DNA from: JAYRZB01 sp041916675
Lineage (GTDB): Bacteria > Pseudomonadota > Alphaproteobacteria > Rhizobiales > Devosiaceae
Assembly (NCBI GenBank): GCA_041916675.1
Contig: JAYRZB010000004.1
Coordinates: 1 to 64,000, forward strand
Direction of reading: 5' to 3'
Length of the DNA stretch: 64,000 bases
Part shown: in pieces, positions 44,496 through 52,909 of the stretch
How positions within the stretch are numbered: position 1 is the first letter of the stretch
Layout of the letters: every line of letters starts with the position of its first letter
Made by a program: the position numbers and the translations under genes
The notes under the pieces: model-generated
Database searches by the model: none
Told to the model about the DNA's origin: nothing
What the model saw: only the letters and a program-made list of their open reading frames with translations

Positions 44496-45146
44496 TCAGA
44501 CGTTGCTGGCAGGCAATGGCGATTCCTGCATCGGGGCTGCGACCGACTTGTGAATTTCGGCCACCAGCGCCGCATCGAGCCGCAGCTTGGAGGCGAGCGC
44601 TTCAAGATAAGCGCGTTCCGATGCGGTGTCGGCAGTCATGGCCACAAGCGAGGCGGCGTAAATTTCGGTGGCATGCTCGGGGGTGTCGGCACGGGCGACA
44701 ACGGCGTTAATGTCAAGTGGGCTTGCCAGTTCATCGAAGACGAAAGCCTTTTCCTCGGGCGAAAGGTTCATGGTTTCGAGCCGGGCGAAGATGCGCTCCT
44801 TTTCCTCGGCATCGATGCGGCCATCGGCTTTGGTGGCGGCGATCATGGCGCGCACCAGCGTCTTGCCCAGTTCTTCCTGACCATGGGTATCGGCCGGCTT
44901 GGGAATGAAGGCATCGGGTGACCCGGGCTGGGCCCCCTTGTTGCGCTGATAGTTCTGCCAGGCGCCGTAAGCGAGGCCGCCCACGGCCGCGGCAGCGCCG
45001 AGCTTGGCAGTATTGCCCAGCAGCTTGCCTAGACCGCCGCCGCTGAGCAGCATGCCGGCGGCAAGTCCCGCGGCACCGGTCATCACGGTTTTCTGGGTGT
45101 TCTGGTCGGTCTGAAGGGCTTTGACGATCTGATCGAGATTGAACAC
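44496..45146 (-). CDS. DUF533 / TerB-like tellurite-resistance-type protein
   Basis: 216 aa. Gly/Ala-rich N-terminus with a hydrophobic span (MTGAAGLAAGMLLSGGGLGK; LGAAAAVGGLAYGAW), then a TerB-like helical domain (LVRAMIAATKADGRIDAEEK, ELASPLDINAVVARA). This is the YebE/DUF533 arrangement. Inner-membrane associated, function unknown. Confidence 0.85.
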   Translation of the reverse strand: MFNLDQIVKALQTDQNTQKTVMTGAAGLAAGMLLSGGGLGKLLGNTAKLGAAAAVGGLAYGAWQNYQRNKGAQPGSPDAFIPKPADTHGQEELGKTLVRAMIAATKADGRIDAEEKERIFARLETMNLSPEEKAFVFDELASPLDINAVVARADTPEHATEIYAASLVAMTADTASERAYLEALASKLRLDAALVAEIHKSVAAPMQESPLPASNV

Positions 45147-45269
45147 GTGGCAGGGCTCCGGAGCTTGAATTTACAATTGCCCTGATCTGGGGATTGAACC
45201 GTGATCCTGCAAGGATGACATAGGGTTTGTGACCAATATTTAATGGTCTGAAACGGTCCGGGGGGTGCC

Positions 45270-45884
45270 ATGGACAAGATCGATTTCAAGAAGACGCTCA
45301 AGGAATTCTACAATCCAAAGTCGAGAGGCTTTGAGCTGGTGGATGTGCCTGATATGCAGTTTGTGCGTGTGGATGGCCGTGGCGATCCGAACACCTCACC
45401 GGATTGGGAAAGGGCGATGGGCTGGGTCTATTCGATTGCCTATACGCTCAAGTTTGCCAGCAAGGGCACGCTCGGCAGGGACTATGTGGTGCCGCCGTCG
45501 GAGGCTTTGTGGTGGGCCGATGACATGAAGAGTTTCATCGACGGCAAGAAGGCGGACTGGCGCTGGACGCTGCAACTGATGGTGCCCGATTTCGTGACCC
45601 CACAGATGTTTGACGAGGCGGTTGCCGTCAGTGGCAGGAAGCTGGGCGCTGCGCCTGAGAGCCTGCGGTTCGAGCGCGAAAGGGAGGGACTGTCAGTGCA
45701 GTTTCTGCACATCGGTTCTTACGACGACGAGGCGCCGATGATCAGGCGCATGCATGAAGAGTTCATCCCGGCCAATGGCCTCATGGAAACCGGCCATCAC
45801 CACGAGATTTATCTGGGCGACCCCCGCAAGGCCGAACCATCAAAACTCAAGACCATCGTGCGCCAACCCGTGCGGCGGCGATAG
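45270..45884 (+). CDS. GyrI-like small-molecule-binding domain protein
   Basis: 204 aa. Begins MDKIDFKKTLKEFYNPKSRG and contains VDGRGDPNTSPDWERAMGWV and VQFLHIGSYDDEAPMIRRMH, then GHHHEIYLGDPRK, the pattern of stand-alone GyrI-like proteins. No DNA-binding domain. Convergent with the next gene; only 2 bp separate the stops. Confidence 0.88.
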   Translation: MDKIDFKKTLKEFYNPKSRGFELVDVPDMQFVRVDGRGDPNTSPDWERAMGWVYSIAYTLKFASKGTLGRDYVVPPSEALWWADDMKSFIDGKKADWRWTLQLMVPDFVTPQMFDEAVAVSGRKLGAAPESLRFEREREGLSVQFLHIGSYDDEAPMIRRMHEEFIPANGLMETGHHHEIYLGDPRKAEPSKLKTIVRQPVRRR

Positions 45885-45886
45885 GT

Positions 45887-46684
45887 TCAGTCATCGGCAA
45901 AGGCGATGGCGCTCTGTTCGGCCCCGCCGAAGATGCTGCCCCAATCGGCGAAGGCTGACTCCCGCGTATAGCGCCAGCGCAACGCCAGGTAGCGCTGCAG
46001 GCGATGCAATCGGTCCTGCGGCAGGTCGAGAGCCTTGGCGTCATGCCGTGCATCGCTGGCGGCGATACCGCCCGCGTTCGGCGCTAGCCGGTCCAACGCA
46101 ATCACCGGGGCAGGAACGCACTGGGCAAACCTGAACGACCCAAATAGCGGGCCAAAGGGGCGCTGCAAAGCATCATCGATTGGCCAGTTCAGCCAGCTCT
46201 CATCGGCAAGCAGGCGGCGCGCAAATGTGGCATCGAGCACATAGCCGGTGCTGCCGAAGTGATAGTAGTAAAGTCGGTGCAGGTCGAAGCCGGGGCACAA
46301 CTCCTGCCCCATAAAGCGATGAACGATGACTTCCCGCGAGGTGTCGAGTTTAAGCAGGTCGAAAGGGGCACCTGCTGCGGCGTGCAGCACCGCAGGCAAT
46401 CGCCTGGTTAGCACGGCGTCATCTTCCAGGAACAATGCGCGCTGATGGCCGGCTTCGAGCATGAGCGACCAGGCCCTGCGATGGCTCATGGAAATGGCCA
46501 GCTCAGTGGGCGTGACGGATTGAATACGGGTGCGGTCGCAATGGCGGGCAATCAACGCTGGCTCGAGGTCGGCAGGCGTCAGCGCAGGCACGCGCTGGCC
46601 GCTCAAACCAAGCGCCTCCAACTGGCTACTCAGATGCTCAAACCGATCTTTGCGTCGGTCGAGATTGAGAAAGTAGATCTGCAT
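45887..46684 (-). CDS. Glycosyltransferase family 25 (LPS type)
   Basis: 265 aa from MQIYFLNLDRRKDRFEHLSS. GT25 hallmarks: NLDRRKDR, ELAISMSHRRAWSLMLEAGH, ALFLEDDAVLTRRL, and DLLKLDTSREV. Transfers a sugar to lipooligosaccharide or another surface glycan. A start at 46753 would add a Cys-rich leader; rejected. Confidence 0.85.
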   Translation of the reverse strand: MQIYFLNLDRRKDRFEHLSSQLEALGLSGQRVPALTPADLEPALIARHCDRTRIQSVTPTELAISMSHRRAWSLMLEAGHQRALFLEDDAVLTRRLPAVLHAAAGAPFDLLKLDTSREVIVHRFMGQELCPGFDLHRLYYYHFGSTGYVLDATFARRLLADESWLNWPIDDALQRPFGPLFGSFRFAQCVPAPVIALDRLAPNAGGIAASDARHDAKALDLPQDRLHRLQRYLALRWRYTRESAFADWGSIFGGAEQSAIAFADD

Positions 46685-46762
46685 GGTTTGCCGTGGGACT
46701 GAGTAGGTCGCGTGCCTGAATGCCATGTAAAAATACTGATCACAAGACGTCACCGGAACACC

Positions 46763-46789
46763 AAAAAGCCCCGGCTAACAGCCGGGGCT
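46763..46789 (-). terminator. Terminator of the Ala/Pro-rich membrane gene
   Basis: AGCCCCGGCT (46767-46776) and AGCCGGGGCT (46780-46789); the minus strand continues TTTTGG. Confidence 0.9.
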
Positions 46790-46824
46790 CGATCGAACCT
46801 TAGAGGGAGTGCTGAGGCTCAAAG

Positions 46825-47208
46825 TTACTGCGCGGGGACCGGGGCGGCCGGATCAGCAGCGGGGGCCGGAGCAGGGGCCTCAACGGCCGGCGCTTCCGTC
46901 ACCGGGGCTGCGTCTGTGGCCGGGGCTTCAATCATCGGAGCCGCATTGGTATCGACGGCCGGGGCCTCGGTCATCGGCGCGGGCGTGATCGCCGGATCAG
47001 TTGCCGGGGTGGTCACGGCAGGGTTGTCGATATTGACGCTGGTGCTGGGCGCAGTGTTGGCCGAATAGACCATGTAGCCAATCAGGATCAGCGCAAGGGC
47101 GACAATTCCCCCGATAACCCAGCCGGTATTGCTGCCAGAGGGGCGGGTGTAAACGGTGCGATTGACGCCGTCATTGGTGTAGACGGTATCGCGTTCTGGG
47201 ATGGCCAT
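46825..47208 (-). CDS. Single-pass membrane protein with Ala/Pro/Thr-rich tail
   Basis: 127 aa from MAIPERDTVYTNDG with GGAGCTCATC upstream. Cytoplasmic start, one transmembrane helix (about 29-49, WVIGGIVALALILIGYMVYS), then a low-complexity tail with repeats of the type EAPAVD / EAPATD / EAPAVE and PAPAPAADPAAP. No known domain. The tail probably extends through the periplasm. Confidence 0.7.
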   Translation of the reverse strand: MAIPERDTVYTNDGVNRTVYTRPSGSNTGWVIGGIVALALILIGYMVYSANTAPSTSVNIDNPAVTTPATDPAITPAPMTEAPAVDTNAAPMIEAPATDAAPVTEAPAVEAPAPAPAADPAAPVPAQ

Positions 47209-47276
47209 GATGAGCTCCTTTGTTTGAGTACCGTATGGCAAATAAACGGGGAGCTTCCGGATTGGTTCCCGGAAAA

Positions 47277-47786
47277 TCAGTCGGTCGGCGGAACGCCTCT
47301 GTAGCCGGAAATCTTGTCGATCAGGGCCAGGAACAGGGCCGAGACAATGAAGGTGATGTGGATCAGCGTGAACCACATCAGCTTATCATTGGCGTACTTG
47401 TCGACGTTGAGGAAAATCTGCAGCAGGTGGATTGAGGAAATGGCCACAATGGTCGACGCCACCTTGATCTTGAGCGATCCGGCATCGATCTTACCCAGCC
47501 AGTGAACCGTGGCTTCGTTGTCGAAGCGGGAGACGAAGTTTTCGTAGCCTGAGATGATAACCATGACGACAAGGCTGGCCACCAGCGCAGCATCAATCAG
47601 CCCCAGCATCTTGAGAATGGCATCGGCTTCATCCAGCACCAGCACGTTGGAAACGAACTCCCAGAGCTTGCCACCGAACGAGACCGCGTAGACACCAAGC
47701 GCCAGCGCCAGGCCGAGATAAAAGACCACCAGCAGCCAGCGTGAGGCCAGAATGACGGTTTCGATGAGGATCTCGAGGCGCTTCAC
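47277..47786 (-). CDS. yqhA: YqhA/UPF0114-family membrane protein
   Basis: 169 aa. The GTG start at 47786 has GGAGCAGCCC upstream and gives the family start KRLEILIETVILASRWLL. Then GLIDAALVASLVVMVIISGY, ENFVSR, LKIKVASTIVAISSIHLLQ. Inner membrane, function unknown. The in-frame extension to 47858 is not conserved-looking. Confidence 0.88.
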   Translation of the reverse strand: MKRLEILIETVILASRWLLVVFYLGLALALGVYAVSFGGKLWEFVSNVLVLDEADAILKMLGLIDAALVASLVVMVIISGYENFVSRFDNEATVHWLGKIDAGSLKIKVASTIVAISSIHLLQIFLNVDKYANDKLMWFTLIHITFIVSALFLALIDKISGYRGVPPTD

Positions 47787-47959
47787 GGGCTGCTCCGGGC
47801 AAAGACGATGGCTGCCTGCGAGATAAGCAGGATCACGGCAATCGGCAAGTGGGCGCAAGCTGAAGCGCAGATGAATGCGACAATCTGAATATGTTCAGAT
47901 GCGACGAGATATCAGCATTTCCATTACCTGAACGCAGCGCGTGCTGCCCGAAAATACTA

Positions 47960-48313
47960 ATGGAGATCGAATTGTCCCTTCGCGTTACTGCCCTTGCCCG
48001 CAATGTTCTTCTGGCTGCCGTTCTCGCTGGCACGGCACTCTCTGCCGTAGCGCCCGTTCAGGCGGCCAGCGCACAGTTCTTTGGCGGCGGCTCCCACCAT
48101 GATGACGACGAGTGCCAAAGCTACAAGCAGGCCGTAAAATCCCTGCGCCGCATGAAATTTTTCAACATCAATCCGCTCGGTGGCGCGACGCCGCCCGAAG
48201 GCCAGTTTGCCTTTGGCGCGTCAAAGAAAATGCGGAACGGGGAAGTGCATCCTTTCCATATCTATTATGATGCCTGCGAACGCGTGATCATCAGCGCCAG
48301 CGACGAGCAGTAG
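47960..48313 (+). CDS. Secreted hypothetical protein
   Basis: 117 aa. Signal peptide residues about 5-36 (ARNVLLAAVLAGTALSAVAP). The mature part has HHDDDE and Cys at about 54 and 107 (YYDACERV). A TTG at 47972 with GGAG at the right distance is an alternative start that would give LSLRVTALARN. No family recognised. Confidence 0.6.
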   Translation: MEIELSLRVTALARNVLLAAVLAGTALSAVAPVQAASAQFFGGGSHHDDDECQSYKQAVKSLRRMKFFNINPLGGATPPEGQFAFGASKKMRNGEVHPFHIYYDACERVIISASDEQ

Positions 48314-48393
48314 TCAGCAATCTCAAGCCTATTTGTTGGCCACCCGCATCGCAAGGCGGGTGGCCGCTTCTGTTTATGGCGTGTCACCCTGCC

Positions 48394-48417
48394 TTGACAT
48401 GCAACCATTTGGTTGCA
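48394..48417 (+). promoter_or_regulatory. Promoter with palindromic operator for the ArsR-type gene
   Basis: TTGACA (48394-48399) is immediately followed by TGCAACCA-TT-TGGTTGCA (48400-48417), a perfect 8-bp inverted repeat 12 bp upstream of the ATG. Its place over the promoter fits autorepression by the downstream ArsR-family protein. Confidence 0.65.
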
Positions 48418-48428
48418 AAAAGACCGCC

Positions 48429-48731
48429 ATGAACCGTGACCTCGTCTTCTCCGCCCTTGCTGATCCAAGCCGCCGGCTCCTGCTGGACCGACTGCGGCTG
48501 GGCAATGGGCAGACGCTGAGTGCGCTCGGCGAGGGGATGACCATCACCCGGCAGGCGGTGAGCAAGCACCTTCGGGTGCTCGAAGGCGCCGGTCTTGTCG
48601 TGGCGCGCAAAGTGGGGCGGGAGCGTCGGCATTACCTCAATCCGGTGCCGCTGCATACCGAAGTGCGGCGATGGCTCGACGGTTTTGATGCCACCCCGCT
48701 CGATGCTCTAGAGACCAGCGCGGGCGCATGA
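48429..48731 (+). CDS. ArsR-family transcriptional regulator
   Basis: 100 aa from MNRDLVFSALADPSRRLLLD. Winged helix with recognition helix ITRQAVSKHLRVLEGAGLV and wing RKVGRERRHYLNP. It lacks the CxC metal site of arsenic sensors and belongs with the group normally paired with a SRPBCC/AHSA1 gene. That partner is absent here: a terminator and an unrelated convergent gene follow. Confidence 0.88.
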   Translation: MNRDLVFSALADPSRRLLLDRLRLGNGQTLSALGEGMTITRQAVSKHLRVLEGAGLVVARKVGRERRHYLNPVPLHTEVRRWLDGFDATPLDALETSAGA

Positions 48732-48732
48732 A

Positions 48733-48759
48733 AAAGGCCGGGGTTTCCCCCGGCCTTTT
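48733..48759. terminator. Bidirectional terminator
   Basis: AAAGGCCGGGG (48733-48743) and CCCCGGCCTTT (48748-48758), with T on the plus side and TTCAT on the minus side. Serves the ArsR gene and probably the convergent OmpA gene. Confidence 0.85.
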
Positions 48760-48777
48760 CGTTGGCACTGACCCGCC

Positions 48778-50874
48778 TTAGCGGCTTGCGACGGGCGTAA
48801 TCAGCGGCGTGATGCGGCGGATGGTGACGCGGCGGTTCAGCCGTTCGGCTTCCTCAGTCTTGACCTTGAGGAACCGCTCGCCATAGCCCTGCGTCACCAG
48901 GTTTTCGGCCGGGATGTCGTAGAAGTCGGTCAAGATGCGGGCAACGGTGGCGGCGCGCAGATCGGAAAGGCGCAGGTTGGCAATGTCGCTGCCCACGGCA
49001 TCGGAGTGACCTTCGATGAGGAAGGTCTCGGCCGGATTGCGTTCGAGCAGCGCGAGCATGCCAGCGGCGACCTTGGACAGTGAGCCCACCTGGCTGCGGG
49101 CAATGGTTGCTGCACCGGAGTCAAAGGTCAGACCGCCAACTTCGAGGCGACGCACGCTATCGCGCAGACGGGCCGAGCGCTTGACTTCATCGATCGAGTA
49201 GATGCGGCGCACCTGTTCCACCGGCGGCTGGCGGAAGAAGACTTCCACGTCTTCCTCGTCGGCCTCTTCGGCGTCGAGCACATAGTCGCGGGCCGAAATG
49301 GTCAGGAACAGCGGGGGCAGTTCATCACCCGGATCGCGCCATTCGAGCAGGTCCTCATCGTAACGGTCGTCGAAATAGGCCAGCACGATTTCACGGCCGT
49401 CGGGCGTAAAGCGCGAACGCTGCAGGATGTCGCCATTGCGATTGCGAATGGTCACGATGCGCGAGCCATCGGGACGTTCGACTGTTTCGCGGACGCGGCC
49501 ACGGCTGAGCTGCTCATAATACACCTCGTCTTCATCATCGGCGAAGCGGTCGCGATCCTGGAACGGATTGTTGATGATGACCTGGGTGCCGATCTGGAAG
49601 ATCAGCTGGAAATTGGCAGCATCGTTGCCCGCGCCACCATTGTTGTTGGTCGTATTGTTGGTGGTGTTGTTCACGACCGTGTTGTTGACGGTCGTGTTGT
49701 TGATCACGTTGTTGATGATCGTGACATTCTGCGGCACCTGAATCTGCGGCGGTGCTGCCAGGGTTTCACCCTGTTCGGCCTGGAGAGACACAATCTCTTC
49801 GGGCTGAATGGCAGCCTGGGCCTGCTGATCGTCGACCGGCGGCGGCGCTGCAGGTTCGGTTGGGGTTTCCACAAGGATTGCCGGTTCGACGCCGCTATTG
49901 GGGTCGATGGTGATTTCCTTGACGCTGTCGAGAAGCGGGGCGGCTTCTTCGGGGGCGACATCGGGAATGGTTTCGATCTGCAGGGCACCCGCCGGCTCTT
50001 CGGCCGAAGGCAGATTGTCGAGCGGGAGCTCAATCGGCTGTGCGTTGGGATCGATCACCGGCTCGGTGACCATCTGGCCGCCTTCCGGGATTTCGGGAGC
50101 GGGGGCCATTTCAAGCCCGTAGGTGGCAAGGCACTCTTCAGTGCTGGCAAAGCCGGCCTGCGCGCACAGATCAGCGATCTGGCCGGGCAGGGTGGCGATG
50201 GTTTCGCGGATGATGTCAGAGTTGTCGTCTGCCACCTGGGCCGCAACGGCCTGGTTGTAGGTATCGACAAGGCCGCGGATCGAGGTTTCATAGTCGATTG
50301 CGGGCGCCATGGTCTGTTCTTCAGGCGCAACCTCGGGGGCCTCTTCCACGGCGGGCTGTTCCTCGACCTGGACTTCCATGGTCTGCTGCTCAGCAGGCTG
50401 TTCTTCGACCACCGGCTCTTCAGCGACCGGCTCGGGTGCCGGTTCTTCTGCCACCGGTTCAGGTGCTGGCTCCTCGGCCACAGGCTCGGGAGCCGGTTCT
50501 TCGGCGACGGGTTCTTCAACAGGCGCTTCTTCAACCTGCACTTCAGGGGCAGGTTCTTCAGCCACTGGCTCTTCCACAACCGGTTCTTCGGCCACAGGCT
50601 CTTCAGCAGGCATGGCTTCTTCGACCGCCGGGGCCGGGCCGTTCTGGATCAGGGCGATACATTCGTCGGCATTGGGCACGCCAACGCGGGCGCATTCGGC
50701 AAGGAATGCCTCCTGCGCAACGGCGGTGGCGTCTGCATCGCCAGATGAGCTGGCAACCACAAACTGTTCATAAGCTGCGATGAGCGCGGCGTCCTGCGCC
50801 TGCGCTACGGAGACCGGTGCAAAAACCAGGATACCCAGGCTGGTGCCCGTCAGGAGCCAATTTCGGAGTCGCAT
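48778..50874 (-). CDS. Large OmpA-family protein with Pro/Glu repeats and Asn-rich stretch
   Basis: 698 aa from MRLRNWLLTGTSLGILVFAP, with AAGGAAAC upstream; a GTG at 50901 would add nine residues. Signal peptide to about 26. Residues about 85-185 are a proline/glutamate repeat region (EEPAPEPVAEE several times); about 383-419 is an Asn/Thr/Val-rich stretch (NNVINNTTVNNTVV). The C-terminal 130 residues are a peptidoglycan-binding OmpA domain (FLIEGHSDAVGSDIANLRLS). Likely an extended spacer protein linking the outer membrane to peptidoglycan. Confidence 0.85.
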   Translation of the reverse strand: MRLRNWLLTGTSLGILVFAPVSVAQAQDAALIAAYEQFVVASSSGDADATAVAQEAFLAECARVGVPNADECIALIQNGPAPAVEEAMPAEEPVAEEPVVEEPVAEEPAPEVQVEEAPVEEPVAEEPAPEPVAEEPAPEPVAEEPAPEPVAEEPVVEEQPAEQQTMEVQVEEQPAVEEAPEVAPEEQTMAPAIDYETSIRGLVDTYNQAVAAQVADDNSDIIRETIATLPGQIADLCAQAGFASTEECLATYGLEMAPAPEIPEGGQMVTEPVIDPNAQPIELPLDNLPSAEEPAGALQIETIPDVAPEEAAPLLDSVKEITIDPNSGVEPAILVETPTEPAAPPPVDDQQAQAAIQPEEIVSLQAEQGETLAAPPQIQVPQNVTIINNVINNTTVNNTVVNNTTNNTTNNNGGAGNDAANFQLIFQIGTQVIINNPFQDRDRFADDEDEVYYEQLSRGRVRETVERPDGSRIVTIRNRNGDILQRSRFTPDGREIVLAYFDDRYDEDLLEWRDPGDELPPLFLTISARDYVLDAEEADEEDVEVFFRQPPVEQVRRIYSIDEVKRSARLRDSVRRLEVGGLTFDSGAATIARSQVGSLSKVAAGMLALLERNPAETFLIEGHSDAVGSDIANLRLSDLRAATVARILTDFYDIPAENLVTQGYGERFLKVKTEEAERLNRRVTIRRITPLITPVASR

Positions 50875-51054
50875 TGTTTTCGTTTCCTTTTGTTTTGCCA
50901 CTTAGTCTCTATTTCGCAAATCCGGCCTGAACCGGACCTGAACATTGGGGGCGCAGTTTGGCCTTGTTTGATAAAGGCAATTGGCGTCTACAACGCGCAA
51001 CTGCCCAAAGGGGTTCCTCATGCCGCTTTCATGCGGCTCCCACCGGAGACGCAA

Positions 51055-51882
51055 GTGCTTGAACAGGTGATGGTCTATCTGCCATTTGCGGCCGGCCTTC
51101 TGGTCATTGGGGCGATCTCGGGGGTGATCGCTGGCTTGTTCGGGGTCGGCGGGGGAATCATCACAGTTCCCGCCATGGCGTTTTCACTTCAGGCGCTTGG
51201 TTATGATGGCGATATTGTCATGCATGTGGCAGTGGGCACGTCGCTGGCCACAATTGTTGGCGTCGGCTCGGCCAGTGCGCGGGCCCACAACAGCCGTGGC
51301 GGGGTCGATTGGGCCCTGCTCAGGCTCTGGGCGCCGGCGCTGATCATTTCGGCGCTGCTGGGCGGGATCATGGCCGGGCTCTATTCGGGCGACGTGCTGC
51401 GGATCATCTTTGGCGTCATGGCGATGTTCATTGCCATCAATATGGTCCTGCCGGTGCAGCGCCGGATGATGGAAAAGCTCAAGGCCTCGCCGACGACCAA
51501 CCGCATTTCGGCGTTCCTGATCGGGTATGTGTCGAGCCTGATGGGGATTGGCGGCGGATCGTTGAGCGTGCCCACCATGGTGGCTTTCGGCTATCCGGCA
51601 CATACGGCAGTGGGCACAGGTTCGGCGCTTGGCGTCGTGCTGGCCGTGCCAGGGGCGGTCGGTTTCATGATTTCGGGTTGGGGCGAGGTGGGATTGCCGC
51701 CGCTCAGTCTGGGCTATGTCAACCTTGTGGCGATGCTGCTGATCGGTGGCGTTGCCAGCCTGACCGCGCCCATTGGAGCCGGGCTGGCGCACCGGCTGGA
51801 CCAGAAACAGCTCAAGCGGGCCTTTGCGGTTTTTCTGATCATCGTGGGGCTGCGCATGATCTATCAGGCGGTGATCGGCTGA
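51055..51882 (+). CDS. TauE/SafE (DUF81) sulfite-exporter-family permease
   Basis: 275 aa from the GTG at 51055, which has GGAG 6 bp upstream; ATG at 51070 is the alternative. Eight hydrophobic segments, with the family repeats GAISGVIAGLFGVGGGIITV and IGYVSSLMGIGGGSLSVPTM. Exports sulfonates, sulfite or related anions; substrate not deducible here. Confidence 0.85.
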   Translation: MLEQVMVYLPFAAGLLVIGAISGVIAGLFGVGGGIITVPAMAFSLQALGYDGDIVMHVAVGTSLATIVGVGSASARAHNSRGGVDWALLRLWAPALIISALLGGIMAGLYSGDVLRIIFGVMAMFIAINMVLPVQRRMMEKLKASPTTNRISAFLIGYVSSLMGIGGGSLSVPTMVAFGYPAHTAVGTGSALGVVLAVPGAVGFMISGWGEVGLPPLSLGYVNLVAMLLIGGVASLTAPIGAGLAHRLDQKQLKRAFAVFLIIVGLRMIYQAVIG

Positions 51883-51909
51883 CCCCGGCGAACCGGGGCC
51901 AGCGGGGGC

Positions 51910-52638
51910 TTACTTTGCGGTGACTTCCCACTGCACGTTGACGCTGATCGAGTAGGTCATCTCGCCAGCCTGAACCGGAACCGGGGCTGCTGAAACTGCA
52001 TCCATCGCCTTGACCGCGTAACCTTCGGGCACGCCGTAGCTGACGTTTTCGGAGAGGGAAAGGATGCGCCCGAGTTCAAGTCCGGCGGCCTCGCCATAAA
52101 CCGATGCCTTAGCCTTGGCCGATTCAAAGGCGAGCTTGCGCGCCTCATCGAGCATCTTGCTGGTATCAGCGACCGAGAAAGTCACCCCGCCAATGGTGTT
52201 GGCGCCCACCGTCACCATCTTGTCGAGATATTCGCCAAGCTTGGGCAGGTCGCGCACGCGCACGCTGACCGAATTGGACACCTGATAGCCTACCATTTTG
52301 GGCGGCTTGGCATAGCCATTGGCGTCGGTCTCGTTCGAGTAGACATATTGCGGGGTGACCGAGAAATTCGAGGTCTGGATATCCTTGGCCTCGATCCCGA
52401 GCGCCTTGAGCGCATCAATCAACGCCGTCATGGCGGCGGTGTTGGCATCCAGCGCCTCGCGGGCGGTTTTGCCGTCGGTGGTAACGCCCGAGGTGACGGT
52501 TGCCGTATCGGGTACAGCGGACACTTCGCCGCTGCCGGTGATCGAAATGGTGCTCGGCTGGGCCCGGTCATCGGCAAGTGCCGGGGAAGCCAGGCCCAGA
52601 GCAAGGGCGAGCGGAACAAGTGCAAAGTATGGACGCAT
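51910..52638 (-). CDS. SIMPL-domain (DUF541) periplasmic protein
   Basis: 242 aa with a signal peptide (MRPYFALVPLALALGLASPALAD). Family pattern: STISITGSGEVSAVPDTATV, ALKALGIEAKDIQTSNFSV, GYQVSNSVSVRVRDLPKLGE. BP26 of Brucella belongs to this family. Periplasmic oligomer of uncertain role. Confidence 0.9.
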   Translation of the reverse strand: MRPYFALVPLALALGLASPALADDRAQPSTISITGSGEVSAVPDTATVTSGVTTDGKTAREALDANTAAMTALIDALKALGIEAKDIQTSNFSVTPQYVYSNETDANGYAKPPKMVGYQVSNSVSVRVRDLPKLGEYLDKMVTVGANTIGGVTFSVADTSKMLDEARKLAFESAKAKASVYGEAAGLELGRILSLSENVSYGVPEGYAVKAMDAVSAAPVPVQAGEMTYSISVNVQWEVTAK

Positions 52639-52909
52639 GGGAAGTCTCCTTGGGCTGCGTGCGGCAGAGTTGTTTTTTCAATGCGTCAGTATTGCGGCAT
52701 GCCTGAAGGCCAATGCGCCGTTTTCCCGGCATTTGAACATAAGACGCCGCCGGAGTTGAATTCCTTGGGCGGGGCAGGAAAAAATCTGCAAATACATCAA
52801 AATCGATCAAGTGTAGGCGGAGGCGTAAGTCTGACTGGACAGCCAACAGGCTAGCAGGTTAGTCAGAAAATTGCGCTGCAACCCGGGCGCATTCATGCGG
52901 AAAATGCCG

